From: Streptomyces sp. H39-S7
GTDB lineage: Bacteria; Actinomycetota; Actinomycetes; Streptomycetales; Streptomycetaceae
Assembly (NCBI RefSeq): GCF_027158205.1
Contig: NZ_JAPVLU010000041.1
Location: forward strand, 1-64,000
DNA length: 64,000 nt
Reading direction: 5' to 3'
A model generated the notes under the pieces. The model saw only the letters and a list, made by a program, of their open reading frames with translations, searched no databases and was not told the origin of the DNA. Of this stretch, positions 17,124-26,196 are shown in pieces. A program made the position numbers and the translations under genes. The stretch's first letter is position 1. Each line of letters opens with the position of its first letter.

Positions 17124-17789
17124 GTGGCAGAGGCACTGGGTATCGAGACGGCACTGGGGCGGAGCGGCGCTCCGACACGCGTGCCGCGCTCGCGTACGCC
17201 CGGTCGGGCGCGCACTCCGGGCGGGATGCCCGTGATAGCGCCCTGGCCGATCGTGCGCGTGCCGTCCGAGCTGGGCGCTGACGCCGCGATGTCCGTCGGC
17301 ACCTCGGTCGACCACCTCACCGAGACCTACAGCGCCCACTACCGGTCGCTGCTCGGCCTCGCCGCCCTGCTGCTGGACGACACGGCCTCCTGCGAGGACG
17401 TCGTCCAGGAGGCCTTCATCCGCGTCCACTCCGCGCGCAGCCGCGTGCGCGACCCCGAGAAGACCCTCGCCTACCTGCGGCAGACGGTGGTCAATCTCTC
17501 CCGGTCGGCGCTCCGGCGGCGCATCCTGGGCCTCAAGCTCCTCTCCAAGCCCATGCCCGACATGGCGAGTGCGGAAGAGGGCGCCTACGAGATCCTGGAG
17601 CGCGACCAGCTCAAGACCGCAATGCGTTCCCTCCAGCGCCGTCAGCGCGAAGTCCTCGTGCTGCGCTACTTTGCCGACATGACCGAGGCACAGGTCGCCG
17701 AGACGCTCGGAATTTCCCTGGGCTCGGTGAAGGCGTACGGTTCCCGTGGCCTCGCGGCGCTTCGCATCGCGATGGAGGCGACCGTATGA
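17124..17789 (+). CDS. SigE-family ECF RNA polymerase sigma factor
   Basis: 221 residues. Region 2 spans HLTETYSAHYRSLLGLAALL to the DPEKTLAYLRQTV stretch, and region 4 carries the helix-turn-helix MTEAQVAETLGISLGSVKAY. The first 58 residues before region 2 are basic and low-complexity. GTG at 17124 is the first start in an open frame, but a later start near residue 55 (MSVGTSVDHL) is possible. It overlaps the next gene by ATGA, the usual sign of a sigma factor with a partner membrane regulator. The preceding 276 bp contain no gene. Confidence 0.9.
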   Translation: MAEALGIETALGRSGAPTRVPRSRTPGRARTPGGMPVIAPWPIVRVPSELGADAAMSVGTSVDHLTETYSAHYRSLLGLAALLLDDTASCEDVVQEAFIRVHSARSRVRDPEKTLAYLRQTVVNLSRSALRRRILGLKLLSKPMPDMASAEEGAYEILERDQLKTAMRSLQRRQREVLVLRYFADMTEAQVAETLGISLGSVKAYGSRGLAALRIAMEATV

Positions 17790-19066
17790 CCACCCCCTAC
17801 GACTCACGTGGCATGGATCCAGAGAACCCCGAAATCCTCGAAGAACCGAACGCAGGACGCGACGAAGCGCCCGCCGGCACCAGCCCCCAGGGGGCGGGAT
17901 CAAGCCCCTTCGGGGCGAGAACCAGCCCTCTTGCGGGAGCCGGTCCAGGGTCCGGAGCCGGCTCCGGGTCTGAGTCCGGGTCTGGGTCCGAGTCGGCGTT
18001 CGGCGCCGCCGGTTCCACTTCCCGCCCCGATCCCGATTCCGGTTTCGGTACCGGAACCGTTTCCGGGGGGAGCTTCGACGAGTTGGCGCTGCGCCAGTTG
18101 ATGCAGGACGCGGTCAAGAGCCTCAAGCCCGCACCCGACGCGCTCGACCACCTGCGGCACGCCGTTCCGGCCCGCCGGACGCGCCGCCGTCAGGCCGTGG
18201 CCGGCGCCGCCGCCGCGTTCCTGCTCGCGTGTACCGCCGTGCCGGCCCTGCTGCACGCCGCCAACACCGCGGACCAGCAGGACACCACCGCGGCCGGCGT
18301 CTCCAACCCCAACGAGCCGCGGCAGGACACCGGCGGCGCGGGGGAGAGCAGCCAGGACGACACGGGCGGTCCGGCCGACACCGGGACCAGTGAGGGCAGC
18401 GCGCCCGCCCCGTCGGCGACCCCGTCGCCGAACCCCTCACCCACGAGCGCGCCCGGCGCCACCGTCGCCCCGACGCCCTCCGGCTCGACCGGCCGCACCG
18501 CCCCGACCTGCGACCGCGCCCAGTTGGGCAGCGGCGCGAGCAGGACCGGCGCCCCGGACGCCAAGGGCAACGTGTACGGCTGGTTCCGCGTCGCGAACGT
18601 CTCCGCGAAGGGCTGCCTGGTCAAGGGCGGCGGAGCCCTCACCGTGATCGCGCAGGGCAGCGCCGACGCGTCGAAGATCCAGGTGCTGGACCACACGCTG
18701 GGCGACCCGGCCACCGGACTGCCCGACGTGGCGGCCGCCCCGCTGGTCCTCCAGCCGGGCGACACGTACGAGGTCCGGTTCGCCTGGGTGCCGGACGCGG
18801 CGGGCCCCAACGGGTGCCCGGCGCCGCCCACTCCGACGCCCACCCCGACCACCGGCGGTGGCAGCACCAGCGGCAGCAGCTCCAACAACGGCACCAGCGC
18901 CTCGGACAACACCCCGGCGGCGGCCGACGAACCGCCGACACCCGGCCCGGCGAGCGTCGCCGTCAGCCACACCCCGGAGGCGGGCGCGCCGGCGGTGGCC
19001 GACACGACGATCCCGGACGCCTGCGCGGGGACGATCTACAAGACGACGGCCCTCGCGCCGCGGTAA
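17786..19066 (+). CDS. Membrane-anchored partner of the sigma factor, DUF4232-like C-terminus
   Basis: 426 residues. The N-terminal 90 are Ser/Gly/Pro-rich; a short helical region with LRQLMQDAVKSLKPAPDALDH follows and could bind the sigma factor. A single transmembrane helix (AGAAAAFLLACTAVPALLHA) lies near residue 145. The outside part has a long Thr/Pro/Gly linker, a beta-rich domain with paired cysteines resembling DUF4232, and another low-complexity tail. Coupling to the sigma gene suggests an anti-sigma or sensor role, but no zinc-binding HxxxCxxC anti-sigma motif is present. Confidence 0.65.
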   Translation: MTTPYDSRGMDPENPEILEEPNAGRDEAPAGTSPQGAGSSPFGARTSPLAGAGPGSGAGSGSESGSGSESAFGAAGSTSRPDPDSGFGTGTVSGGSFDELALRQLMQDAVKSLKPAPDALDHLRHAVPARRTRRRQAVAGAAAAFLLACTAVPALLHAANTADQQDTTAAGVSNPNEPRQDTGGAGESSQDDTGGPADTGTSEGSAPAPSATPSPNPSPTSAPGATVAPTPSGSTGRTAPTCDRAQLGSGASRTGAPDAKGNVYGWFRVANVSAKGCLVKGGGALTVIAQGSADASKIQVLDHTLGDPATGLPDVAAAPLVLQPGDTYEVRFAWVPDAAGPNGCPAPPTPTPTPTTGGGSTSGSSSNNGTSASDNTPAAADEPPTPGPASVAVSHTPEAGAPAVADTTIPDACAGTIYKTTALAPR

Positions 19067-19217
19067 TGCCGCAGTAAGGCCGCGGCAGCGCCGCGGTAGC
19101 CGAGACGGGCGGGGGCGCCGGGGCGCGAGAGCGCGGCACCCCGCTCCGGCGTGGTGCGGAGGCCCGCGCCCCGGGCCCGGTGGCGTTCATCCGCCCCGCT
19201 CCCCGTACCGTTGGGGC

Positions 19218-20066
19218 GTGTACCGGTTTCTGCTGACCCCGCGCTGGCTGGGAGTCCACCTCTTCGTCGTGCTCGCCGTGCCGTTCTGCGTCTTCATGGG
19301 CAGCTGGCAGCTGAGCCGCTTCGAGGACCGGATGAACAGCCACCACGTCGCGGAGCAGGCGCCCGAGGCCGCCGCGTCCGCCGCACCGGTCCCGCTCGCG
19401 GACGTCCTCCCGGACGCCAGGGCGCAGGTCACCCAGGACACCACCGGCCGCACGGTCACCGTGACCGGCCGTTACGACACCGGTCACCAGCTCCTGGTCC
19501 CCGGCCGTGACCTCGGCGACCGCACCGGCTACTACGTCCTCACCCCGCTGCGCACGGCCGGTGGCGCGGCGCTGCCCGTCGTCCGCGGCTGGCTGCCCGG
19601 CGAGGTCTCGTCCGCGAGCCCCGCCGGCATCCCGGCGGCACCCGCGGGCGACGTCACCGTCTCCGGCGCCCTCCAGGCCCCCGAGAACACCGGCACCCAG
19701 GGCGTCCAGTCCGCCGGCGGTCTGCCGCAGGGGCAGCTCGGGATGATCAGCGCCGCGTCGCTCGTCAACGTGCTGCCGTACGAGGTCTACAGCGGGTGGA
19801 TCACGGTCACCGACGCCACCGCGCCCCTCAAGGCGGTGCCCCCGGCGGCCCCCGGCAACTCCGGGCTCGACCTCAAGGCCTTCCAGAACCTGGGCTACAC
19901 CGGCGAGTGGTTCGTCTTCGCCGGCTTCGTGGTCTTCATGTGGTTCCGGCTGGTCCGCCGCGAGGCGGAGCTGCGCGAGGACACCGCGCTGGGCCTCATC
20001 CCGGACCGGACGGACACCGGCACCGAGTCGCCGGGCAAGCTGGAAGAAGCCCTGCCCGGCGACTGA
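19218..20066 (+). CDS. SURF1 family cytochrome oxidase assembly protein
   Basis: 282 residues with the SURF1 layout: transmembrane helix near the N-terminus (FLLTPRWLGVHLFVVLAVPF), the conserved GSWQLSRFE just after it, an extracytoplasmic domain with VTVTGRYD and VVRGWLPG, and a second helix near the C-terminus (EWFVFAGFVVFMWF). It helps assemble haem-copper oxidase. GTG start chosen because the conserved RFLLTPRW motif follows. It converges with the S9 peptidase gene; three imperfect CTCGTCAGAAA repeats lie in the 41-bp gap. Confidence 0.92.
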   Translation: MYRFLLTPRWLGVHLFVVLAVPFCVFMGSWQLSRFEDRMNSHHVAEQAPEAAASAAPVPLADVLPDARAQVTQDTTGRTVTVTGRYDTGHQLLVPGRDLGDRTGYYVLTPLRTAGGAALPVVRGWLPGEVSSASPAGIPAAPAGDVTVSGALQAPENTGTQGVQSAGGLPQGQLGMISAASLVNVLPYEVYSGWITVTDATAPLKAVPPAAPGNSGLDLKAFQNLGYTGEWFVFAGFVVFMWFRLVRREAELREDTALGLIPDRTDTGTESPGKLEEALPGD

Positions 20067-20107
20067 GGCCCCCCACCCGAACTCGTCAGAAACTCGTCAG
20101 AAACGCG

Positions 20108-21892
20108 TCAGAGCGCGTGCTTCATCGCGAAGGCCAGCTCCAGACGCACCTGCTTGATCCGCTCCTCGACGACGAGCGAGCCGTGCCCCGCGTCGTACCG
20201 GTACACCTCGTGCACCTTCCCCAGCGCCACCAGCCGCTCGACGTAGTTGTCGATCTGCTGGATCGGGCACCGCGGGTCGTTCATGCCCGCCGAGAGGTAC
20301 ACCGGCGCGGTCACCTGCCCGACGTACGTGATCGGCGACGATGCCTCGTATCGCTCGGGGACTTCGGCGGGCGAGCCGCCGAAGAGCGTGCGGTCCAGCG
20401 ACTTCAGCGCCTCCATCTCGTCGTTGTACGAGGTGACGTAGTCGGCGACGGGAACCGCCGCGAGCCCCGCCGTCCAGGCGGCCGGCTGCGTGCCGAGCCC
20501 CAGCAGCGTCAGGTAGCCGCCCCACGAGCCGCCGGAGAGCACCAGCTTCGCCGGGTCGGCCAGCCCCGAGCCGACGGCCCACTCACGGACCGCCGCGACG
20601 TCCTCCAGCTCGATCAGCCCGACGCGGTGCTTGAGCGCGTCCGTCCACTCGCGCCCGTAGCCGGTGGAGCCGCGGTAGTTGAGGCGGACGACGGCGAAGC
20701 CGTGATCCACCCAGGCGGCGGGCCCGGCCGCGAAAGCGTCGGAGTCGTGCCAGGCGGGGCCGCCGTGGACCTCGAAGACCGTCGGGAACGGCCCGTCGCC
20801 CTCCGGCTTCTGGACGAGGGCGTGCACCGGCCCGCCCGGGCCGTCCACCCACACGTCCTCGACCGGGACCGAGGCCGGGGCCTTGAGCCCCGGCGCCTCC
20901 AGCACGATCCCGCCCGCCGTGGACCGCACGACCGCCGGCTGCTCCGCCGACGACCACAGGTACTCCACCGAACCGTCGGGGCGGGCCGTCGCGCTGCTCA
21001 CCGTCCCCCGCGGGGTCTCCAGCCGGGCGAGTTCGCCCGTCGCCAGTTCGTACCGGAACATCTCGCTGCGCGCCCGGTACGAGTGCACGACGAGCAGCGC
21101 GGAACCGTCCGGGTACCACTCGGCGGAGACATCGCCCGGCAGGTCGATCGCCAGCGGCGTCTCCTCGCCGGTCAGCACGTCCCACACCATCGGCAGCCAG
21201 CGCCCGGCGCGCTGGTGCCCGACGAGCAGCCGGGTGTCCCCGGCCACCGGCGCGAAGCCGAGGCAGTCGAGCCCGAGCTCCTCGGTGCCGCCGCGGGAGT
21301 CGTCCAGCTCGGCGACGGTCGAGCCGTCGAGCCGCACCACGCGCAGCGCGCCGTGCATCGCGTCGCCGTGCTCGGTGTGCTCGATGACGAGCAGCGTGCC
21401 GTCCTCCGACAGGTCGCCGATCCCGGCCGACTCCGCGTGCCGGTAGATCTCGACGGGCTCGGCGCCCGGCCGCGCGACGTGCACGGACGTGCCCTCGTCA
21501 TCCGTCGACCGGCCGATCACGACGGTCCCGTCCGCGCCGAGCGCCAGGCCGGCCGGGTACGAGGGGGCGAGGCCGGGCGTGGCCGGTTCGTCCTCACCGC
21601 CGCCGAACGGCTGGCGCATCCACACCCCGAACTCGTCACCGTCGGTGTCGGAGAACCACCACACCCACTCGCCGTCGCGGGACAGCGTGCCCTCCGTCGT
21701 CCCGTTCGGCCGGTCCGTCGCCTGGCGGCGTTCGCCGGTGGTCCGGTCCCAGGCGTACAGCTCGAACGTGCCGGTCGCGTTCGATACGAAGAGGCAGCGC
21801 TGCGGCGCGTCCTCCGCCCACTCCGGAAGCCCCACCCGAGGCGCGCGGAAACGCTTTTCCCATTCCGGCATGGCAGCCGTGACTTCACTCAT
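20108..21892 (-). CDS. S9 family prolyl oligopeptidase-like peptidase
   Basis: 594 residues. An N-terminal beta-propeller (about 25-335) is followed by an alpha/beta hydrolase domain. The triad is visible as Ser456 in SGGSWGGY, Asp539 in MNDPRCP and His570 in DAGHGS. Such enzymes cut short peptides in the cytoplasm; the absence of a signal peptide agrees. The start ATG at 21892 shares a 54-bp divergent promoter region with the methyltransferase gene to the right. Confidence 0.94.
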   Translation of the reverse strand: MSEVTAAMPEWEKRFRAPRVGLPEWAEDAPQRCLFVSNATGTFELYAWDRTTGERRQATDRPNGTTEGTLSRDGEWVWWFSDTDGDEFGVWMRQPFGGGEDEPATPGLAPSYPAGLALGADGTVVIGRSTDDEGTSVHVARPGAEPVEIYRHAESAGIGDLSEDGTLLVIEHTEHGDAMHGALRVVRLDGSTVAELDDSRGGTEELGLDCLGFAPVAGDTRLLVGHQRAGRWLPMVWDVLTGEETPLAIDLPGDVSAEWYPDGSALLVVHSYRARSEMFRYELATGELARLETPRGTVSSATARPDGSVEYLWSSAEQPAVVRSTAGGIVLEAPGLKAPASVPVEDVWVDGPGGPVHALVQKPEGDGPFPTVFEVHGGPAWHDSDAFAAGPAAWVDHGFAVVRLNYRGSTGYGREWTDALKHRVGLIELEDVAAVREWAVGSGLADPAKLVLSGGSWGGYLTLLGLGTQPAAWTAGLAAVPVADYVTSYNDEMEALKSLDRTLFGGSPAEVPERYEASSPITYVGQVTAPVYLSAGMNDPRCPIQQIDNYVERLVALGKVHEVYRYDAGHGSLVVEERIKQVRLELAFAMKHAL

Positions 21893-21946
21893 GGCTCCAT
21901 CAAACCCGATGGCCGGGCGCCTTCACCCCGACTAGGGTCACTCCCC

Positions 21947-22621
21947 ATGGACACGGGGACCCCGGCGGACCGACGAGTGACGAAACGTGCCAGGTGGGGC
22001 GAGAGCGTGCCGTTCCACACCGCGGGTTTCCCGGCCGGCGAGGACGTGATCCGCCGGTTCGAGGCGGCGGAGATGGGTTCCGTCGCCGGCAAGTCACTGC
22101 TGCACCTGCAGTGCCACCTCGGCCACGACGCCCTCGCCTGGGCACGCCGCGGCGCTTCCCGGGTCGTCGGGCTGGACTCCTCGGAGTCCGCCGTCGAGGC
22201 CGCCCGCGACCTGGCCGCCGACCTCGGCCTCCCGCCCGACCGAGCCGCCTTCGTCGCCGCCGACGTGTACGACGCGGCCGAAGCCGTCCCCGACTCCGCC
22301 TACGACATCGTGTACACCGGCACCGGCGCCCTCTCCCGGCTCCCGGACCTGGTCCGCTGGGCCGAGACGGCCGCGTTCCTCGTCGCTCCGGGCGGCTTTC
22401 TGTACCTCACCGACACCCATCCCCTGACGGGCTCCCGCGTGATCCCCGACGACTGGCCGGACGACGCCGCGGGCGGCGGCCCGGACGTCGACGTCTGGGA
22501 GACGCAGCACATGCTCGGCGACGTCGCCACCGCGATCGCCGCCACCGGCCTGCGGCTGGAGTTCCTGCACGAGCACGACGGGATGTACTCGCTCCGGGCA
22601 TCGCGCGCGGTGCGGGGCTGA
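21947..22621 (+). CDS. Class I SAM-dependent methyltransferase
   Basis: 224 residues. Motif I region reads LLHLQCHLGHDALAWARRGA, motif II ends VVGLDSSESAVEAA, and motif IV is around DIVYTGTGALSRL. The HLQCHLG form is typical of a group of actinobacterial methyltransferases of unknown substrate. ATG at 21947 was chosen because the open frame upstream belongs to no gene and lacks coding signal. It is divergent from the S9 peptidase. Confidence 0.88.
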   Translation: MDTGTPADRRVTKRARWGESVPFHTAGFPAGEDVIRRFEAAEMGSVAGKSLLHLQCHLGHDALAWARRGASRVVGLDSSESAVEAARDLAADLGLPPDRAAFVAADVYDAAEAVPDSAYDIVYTGTGALSRLPDLVRWAETAAFLVAPGGFLYLTDTHPLTGSRVIPDDWPDDAAGGGPDVDVWETQHMLGDVATAIAATGLRLEFLHEHDGMYSLRASRAVRG

Positions 22622-22622
22622 C

Positions 22623-22766
22623 TCAGGGAGCGCTGTCGGCGCCGGGAATCCGGAGCACGCCGGTCCCGCCCTCCATCCCGGCCCGCAGCATCACCTGGTC
22701 GACCAACGCGGCGACCGTCAGCAGGACCACCAGGCCCGGCAGCGTCATGAAGAAGAGGAAGGCCAT
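22623..22766 (-). CDS. Small single-pass membrane protein
   Basis: 47 residues, starting MAFLFFMTLPGLVVLLTVAA: one hydrophobic helix followed by a short polar tail. The stop is directly beside the stop of the convergent methyltransferase. Short Streptomyces proteins with this start occur next to methyltransferase genes, but the function is unknown. Only a weak GGGAT ribosome-binding site is seen. Confidence 0.5.
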   Translation of the reverse strand: MAFLFFMTLPGLVVLLTVAALVDQVMLRAGMEGGTGVLRIPGADSAP

Positions 22767-22809
22767 ATCCCGAGCATGCCGCACCGGAACCAGGGGAGCG
22801 AGAGGCCCG

Positions 22810-23652
22810 TCAGGCACGGTCCGCGGTGAAGGCGTACGACGGCAGCGGCGCGTTCCCCTTGTCCCTGGCGAGGGAGCCGAGCACGTCGAGCTGGCTGGTG
22901 AGGAAGCCCCGCGCCAGCGGGGTCAGCTCCGCGAACCGCTGGTCGGAGCCGGCCATCCGCCGCGCGGCGTCCACCTCCCAGTCGGCGTCCTGCAGACCCG
23001 TCGTGTCCACCTCCAGCTCGGATGCCACCCGCCATCCGGCCTCCGCGAGGATCCGCAGCAGCGCCTCGTGCGAGAACGGCGTCCGCACGTTCCCCTCGCC
23101 CCGCGCCCCGACCGCCTCGACATGGCCCTGCACGAGCACGGCCAGCAGGTGCGACAGCTGCTCCACCCCGCGCGGCCGCAGATCCCACTCCGAGAAGCAC
23201 AGCCGCCGCGCCCACGGCCGGACGCGCGTCAGCGTCCGGAGCAGCTGGTCGAGGGAGGCGAAGTACCAGGAGCAGTGCGACAGCACCACGTAGTCGAACG
23301 CGTCGTCCGGGAACGAGACCGCCTCGTCCAGCACGTCGACGCCGAACCGGATGTCGATCCGCGACCCGAGCGGCCCGTCGGCCAGGAACGCCGCCGACTC
23401 CCCGAGCGTGACCGGGCTGCCGTACGAGGGCTCCGCGATGTCCACCCCGACCACCCGCCCACCGGGCCCGACCGCGTCCGCGAGCACCGCGGTCATGTCC
23501 CCCTGCCCGCACCCGACTTCGAGCACCGAGGCCCCGGCCGGAATCCCCCACCCGTCCACCAGCCCCACCCGGAACCGCGTCTGATCCCGCTGCACCCCGA
23601 GATGCCCCACAGAAGCCGCCATGGCCCCCGCAATGATCTCAACCCTGTCCAC
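22810..23652 (-). CDS. Class I SAM-dependent methyltransferase
   Basis: 280 residues. SAM-binding motif VLEVGCGQGDMTAVLADAVG (about 39-58) followed by VVGVDIAEP, then a post-motif region FDYVVLSHCSWYFAS. The C-terminal part is helical. Substrate unknown. It is transcribed leftwards, sharing the 23653-23863 upstream interval with the AAA ATPase gene, and may form a small unit with the 47-residue membrane protein downstream. Confidence 0.88.
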   Translation of the reverse strand: MDRVEIIAGAMAASVGHLGVQRDQTRFRVGLVDGWGIPAGASVLEVGCGQGDMTAVLADAVGPGGRVVGVDIAEPSYGSPVTLGESAAFLADGPLGSRIDIRFGVDVLDEAVSFPDDAFDYVVLSHCSWYFASLDQLLRTLTRVRPWARRLCFSEWDLRPRGVEQLSHLLAVLVQGHVEAVGARGEGNVRTPFSHEALLRILAEAGWRVASELEVDTTGLQDADWEVDAARRMAGSDQRFAELTPLARGFLTSQLDVLGSLARDKGNAPLPSYAFTADRA

Positions 23653-23796
23653 GCGACATCTCCCTGCTCAGCCCTGCCGCCCCCGCCGCAGCGACTGTAG
23701 GTGAGACCCGACGAAAGGGCCCGGGCTTTTCCGCCGTGCCGTCCTCCGTGATCCGGTCGGGCCGTGAGATCCGAGCACATTAATACTTTCATTCAC

Positions 23797-23829
23797 GATA
23801 GTATCTGAGGCGCTACTATCTATAGCGCC
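23797..23829. promoter_or_regulatory. AT-rich palindromic promoter/operator
   Basis: GATAGTA (23797-23803) is the reverse complement of TACTATC (23814-23820), and GGCGCTA (23809-23815) of TAGCGCC (23823-23829), so two inverted repeats interlock. The surrounding 23,780-23,825 is much richer in A/T than the neighbours, and TACTAT/TATCTATAG could act as a -10. It lies 35-67 bp before the ATPase start. Confidence 0.5.
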
Positions 23830-23863
23830 AGTATTGCCGTGTCGCCACGACGGGATCTTCCTC

Positions 23864-25285
23864 ATGCACCGCTTCATCGGCAGGGACCGAGAACTGCGTA
23901 CGCTGCGAAATGCGCTCGCCGAGGTCGGAGAAGCCGGCGGCGCGGCCCAGCCCGGCCAGTGCGTGCTCATGCGCGGCAGGCGGCGGGTCGGGAAGTCCAC
24001 GCTGGTCGAGGAGTTCCTCCGGCAGACGGAGGTTCCCCACCTCTTCTTCACCGCCAGCGGCGGCTCGGCCGAGGACGAGCTGGCGGAACTGCTCGACGCT
24101 GCGGCGGGATCCACCCTGCCGGGTCGCTCGCTCTTCGCGGAGGAGACGCCGAGCCAGTGGAACGCGGCCTTCCGGCTCCTGGCGGAGATCCTGCCGGATG
24201 ACACCCCGAGCGTGGTGGTGATCGATGAGGTGCCCTACCTCATGGAGCGCATCGACGCCTTCGAGGGCATGCTCCAGCGGGCCTGGGACCGGTTGCTCAG
24301 CCGTAAACCGGTCCTGTTGCTGCTGGTCGGTTCGGATCTGTCGATGATGGAGGCGCTCAACAGCTACGACCGGCCGTTCCATCAGCGTGGGCGGGAGATG
24401 GTCGTGGGTGCACTGAACCCGGCCGACATCGGCGAGATGCTCGGCCTGGAGCCGGCCGCGGCCTTCGACGCCGCACTGATCACCGGCGGGTTGCCGCTGA
24501 TCTGCCGGGAGTGGCAGGCCGGTAGCTCCATGTGGGAGTTCCTCGAAGCGGCGCTGGAGAACCCGATCTCCGCTCTCCTGGTCTCGGCCGAGCGGTCGCT
24601 CGCTGCGGAGTTTCCCCCGCAGGCGATGGGCAGAGAGGTGCTGCGGGCGATCGGGTCGGGCGAGCGGACCTTCACCAATATCGCGCGCGCTGCCGGCGGC
24701 ATCGCCCACAGCACCCTCAGCAGGGCGGCGGATCTGCTGATCGACAAGCGCGTCGTCGCGGCCGAACTTCCGGTCTCGCTGCACCCCTCGAAAGAGCGGC
24801 GCTATCGGGTGGCGGATCCGTATCTGCGGTTCTGGCTGGCATTCCTTGATCCGCACATGGCGGAGATCGAGCGCATGCGCGGCGACCTCACCCTGGCCCG
24901 GGTCAGGGACCAGTGGTCCAGTTGGCGGGGACGCGCCGTCGAGCCGTTGATCCGCGAGTCTCTCGCCCGCCTTCTACCTGACGGCGAACTGCCCGCCGCC
25001 CCGGTTGTCGGCGGCTACTGGACCCGCAGCAACGATATCGAGATCGACCTCGTGGGCGCCGACCGGCAGCCCGTAGCCAAGCAGTTGCTCTTCCTGGGGT
25101 CGGTCAAGTGGCTGGAGACATCCCCCTTCGACGCCCACGACCTGGCCGCCCTGCACAAGCACAGAGCCGCGCTCACCGACGATCCGATCCCACTCGTCGC
25201 CGTCTCCCGAAACGGCGTCAGCTGCTCCGGACTCCAGGCGACATTCGGGCCGGAAGAACTGCTCAGCGCCTGGCGCGCCCGCTGA
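23864..25285 (+). CDS. AAA ATPase with C-terminal DUF234/PD-(D/E)xK-like domain
   Basis: 473 residues. It starts FIGRDRELRTL, then Walker A GRRRVGKS (38-45) and Walker B VVVIDEVPYL, as in the archaeal-type ATPase family. A winged-helix stretch lies around residues 265-300. The last 120 residues contain DIEIDLVGAD and, about 20 residues on, FLGSVKWLE, the spacing of a PD-(D/E)xK nuclease-like DUF234 domain. Such proteins are mostly found in archaea and sporadically in actinobacteria and are linked to mobile DNA. ATG at 23864 is preferred to a TTG 30 bp earlier because the family begins near it. Confidence 0.8.
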   Translation: MHRFIGRDRELRTLRNALAEVGEAGGAAQPGQCVLMRGRRRVGKSTLVEEFLRQTEVPHLFFTASGGSAEDELAELLDAAAGSTLPGRSLFAEETPSQWNAAFRLLAEILPDDTPSVVVIDEVPYLMERIDAFEGMLQRAWDRLLSRKPVLLLLVGSDLSMMEALNSYDRPFHQRGREMVVGALNPADIGEMLGLEPAAAFDAALITGGLPLICREWQAGSSMWEFLEAALENPISALLVSAERSLAAEFPPQAMGREVLRAIGSGERTFTNIARAAGGIAHSTLSRAADLLIDKRVVAAELPVSLHPSKERRYRVADPYLRFWLAFLDPHMAEIERMRGDLTLARVRDQWSSWRGRAVEPLIRESLARLLPDGELPAAPVVGGYWTRSNDIEIDLVGADRQPVAKQLLFLGSVKWLETSPFDAHDLAALHKHRAALTDDPIPLVAVSRNGVSCSGLQATFGPEELLSAWRAR

Positions 25286-25407
25286 ACCGCGGACCACGCG
25301 AAGTCGGCGGTGGGCCCTGCCTGTGATGGTTCGCCGATAGGACCGAAGGTTGATGACGGCCATGAGGGGCCGAAAAGGTTGCTGTACCCCTTAGCGCCCC
25401 AAACGCG

Positions 25408-25445
25408 TCAGAGGCCCTGCCGGATTTCTCCGGCAGGGCCTCTGA
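25408..25445. terminator. Hairpin beside the left att site
   Basis: Perfect 16-bp arms (25408-25423 and 25430-25445), 6-nt loop, core GAGGCCCTGCCGG. Related hairpins occur after the element integrase (50191) and before tRNA-Pro (51131). It probably ended tRNA-Pro transcription before insertion. Confidence 0.75.
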
Positions 25446-25460
25446 CGTGCTGTGTTACAT

Positions 25461-25504
25461 GGTCGGGGTGGCGGGATTTGAACCCACGGCCTCTTCGTCC
25501 CGAA
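25461..25504. repeat. Left attachment site (44-bp direct repeat)
   Basis: Identical to 51170-51213 over 44 bp, including the T arm and part of the anticodon stem of tRNA-Pro; identity ends at both edges. It lacks the 5' half of the tRNA, so it is the copy created by integration. Confidence 0.93.
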
Positions 25505-26196
25505 TCACGGGCACCGCGGTCGGTGAGGTCATCTACGCACGTCAGAGGCAGCGCAAGGGTCGTTAAAGGTCGCCGCTGGCCGCCCTGGTTGCTGTACTTC
25601 GCTGCTGTACTTCCGGCACTGCCTGAACGTCGAGTACCGGCTCGGGAGTGCAGTCAGTACTCCATGGCTAATCGTCGGTACGTGGCCGGCGAGCGCGCCT
25701 GATGTTCGTAGAACCGGTCCCGCCCGAAGACTGCATCCAGACGCGGGGGAGTGCGCGGTGAAGTTGTCTCCGGTCGGGACCGGCGTTCTGGCGGCTGATC
25801 ACGTGACGGCGTTGTCCGGGGCGGAGAGCGGGAGCGTCGCGGAATCAGCGTGGTTGACGACGTGATGGACGTCGAGCGCCAAGTCGTCGAGGCCGAGGGC
25901 ACAGCCCACGATCCAAAACAGAGCGAGGATGTTGCTGGGGAAGTCGCTCACCGAGTCACGTCCGTTTCGTCGGGGGTTTGCAGATCGAGGAGGTTGGCAC
26001 ACCATTCGCGGCCGCAACGTCCAGCGTGGCCCGCTCGCGCTCACCGCGGCGGGGACCTGCGGTACCCGGCGCGGGGAGTGGCCATCGGATATTCGTCGTC
26101 GGGCGCGTAAAGATCGTGTAAGTTCGGTGACGGTGTGCCGGGAAGTCTGGTCGGCGATCGCTTTGGCGATCCTTCTGCCGATCCAGGGAGTTTCCT
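25505..26196. other. Element left end without a clear gene except one short frame
   Basis: The first 120 bp hold GTTGCTGTAC (25588-25597) and a second GCTGTAC (25604-25610), likely integrase arm sites. The rest has no long frame with good codon bias except a 50-codon minus-strand candidate at 25799-25951. The last 100 bp should contain the promoter of the ion-transport operon; CAGGGAG precedes the antiporter GTG. Confidence 0.5.
25799..25951 (-). CDS. Possible short membrane peptide
   Basis: 50 codons from GTG, with about 90 percent G/C at third positions, a coding sign in Streptomyces. The product begins SDFPSNILALFWIVGCALGL, a single hydrophobic helix, then a His/Asp-rich tail. No clear ribosome-binding site and no known family; it could be the end of a decayed larger gene since the frame stays open to 26044. 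Confidence 0.35.
   Translation of the reverse strand: MSDFPSNILALFWIVGCALGLDDLALDVHHVVNHADSATLPLSAPDNAVT

Noticed and set aside
19796..21946. Very long open frame on the plus strand running through the S9 peptidase gene.
   Set aside because: It is the shadow of the minus-strand peptidase in high-GC DNA; only the methyltransferase from 21947 has family motifs.
25461..25560. Possible second complete tRNA at the left att site.
   Set aside because: Only the 3' part matches tRNA-Pro; the 5' half is absent, so it is an attachment copy.
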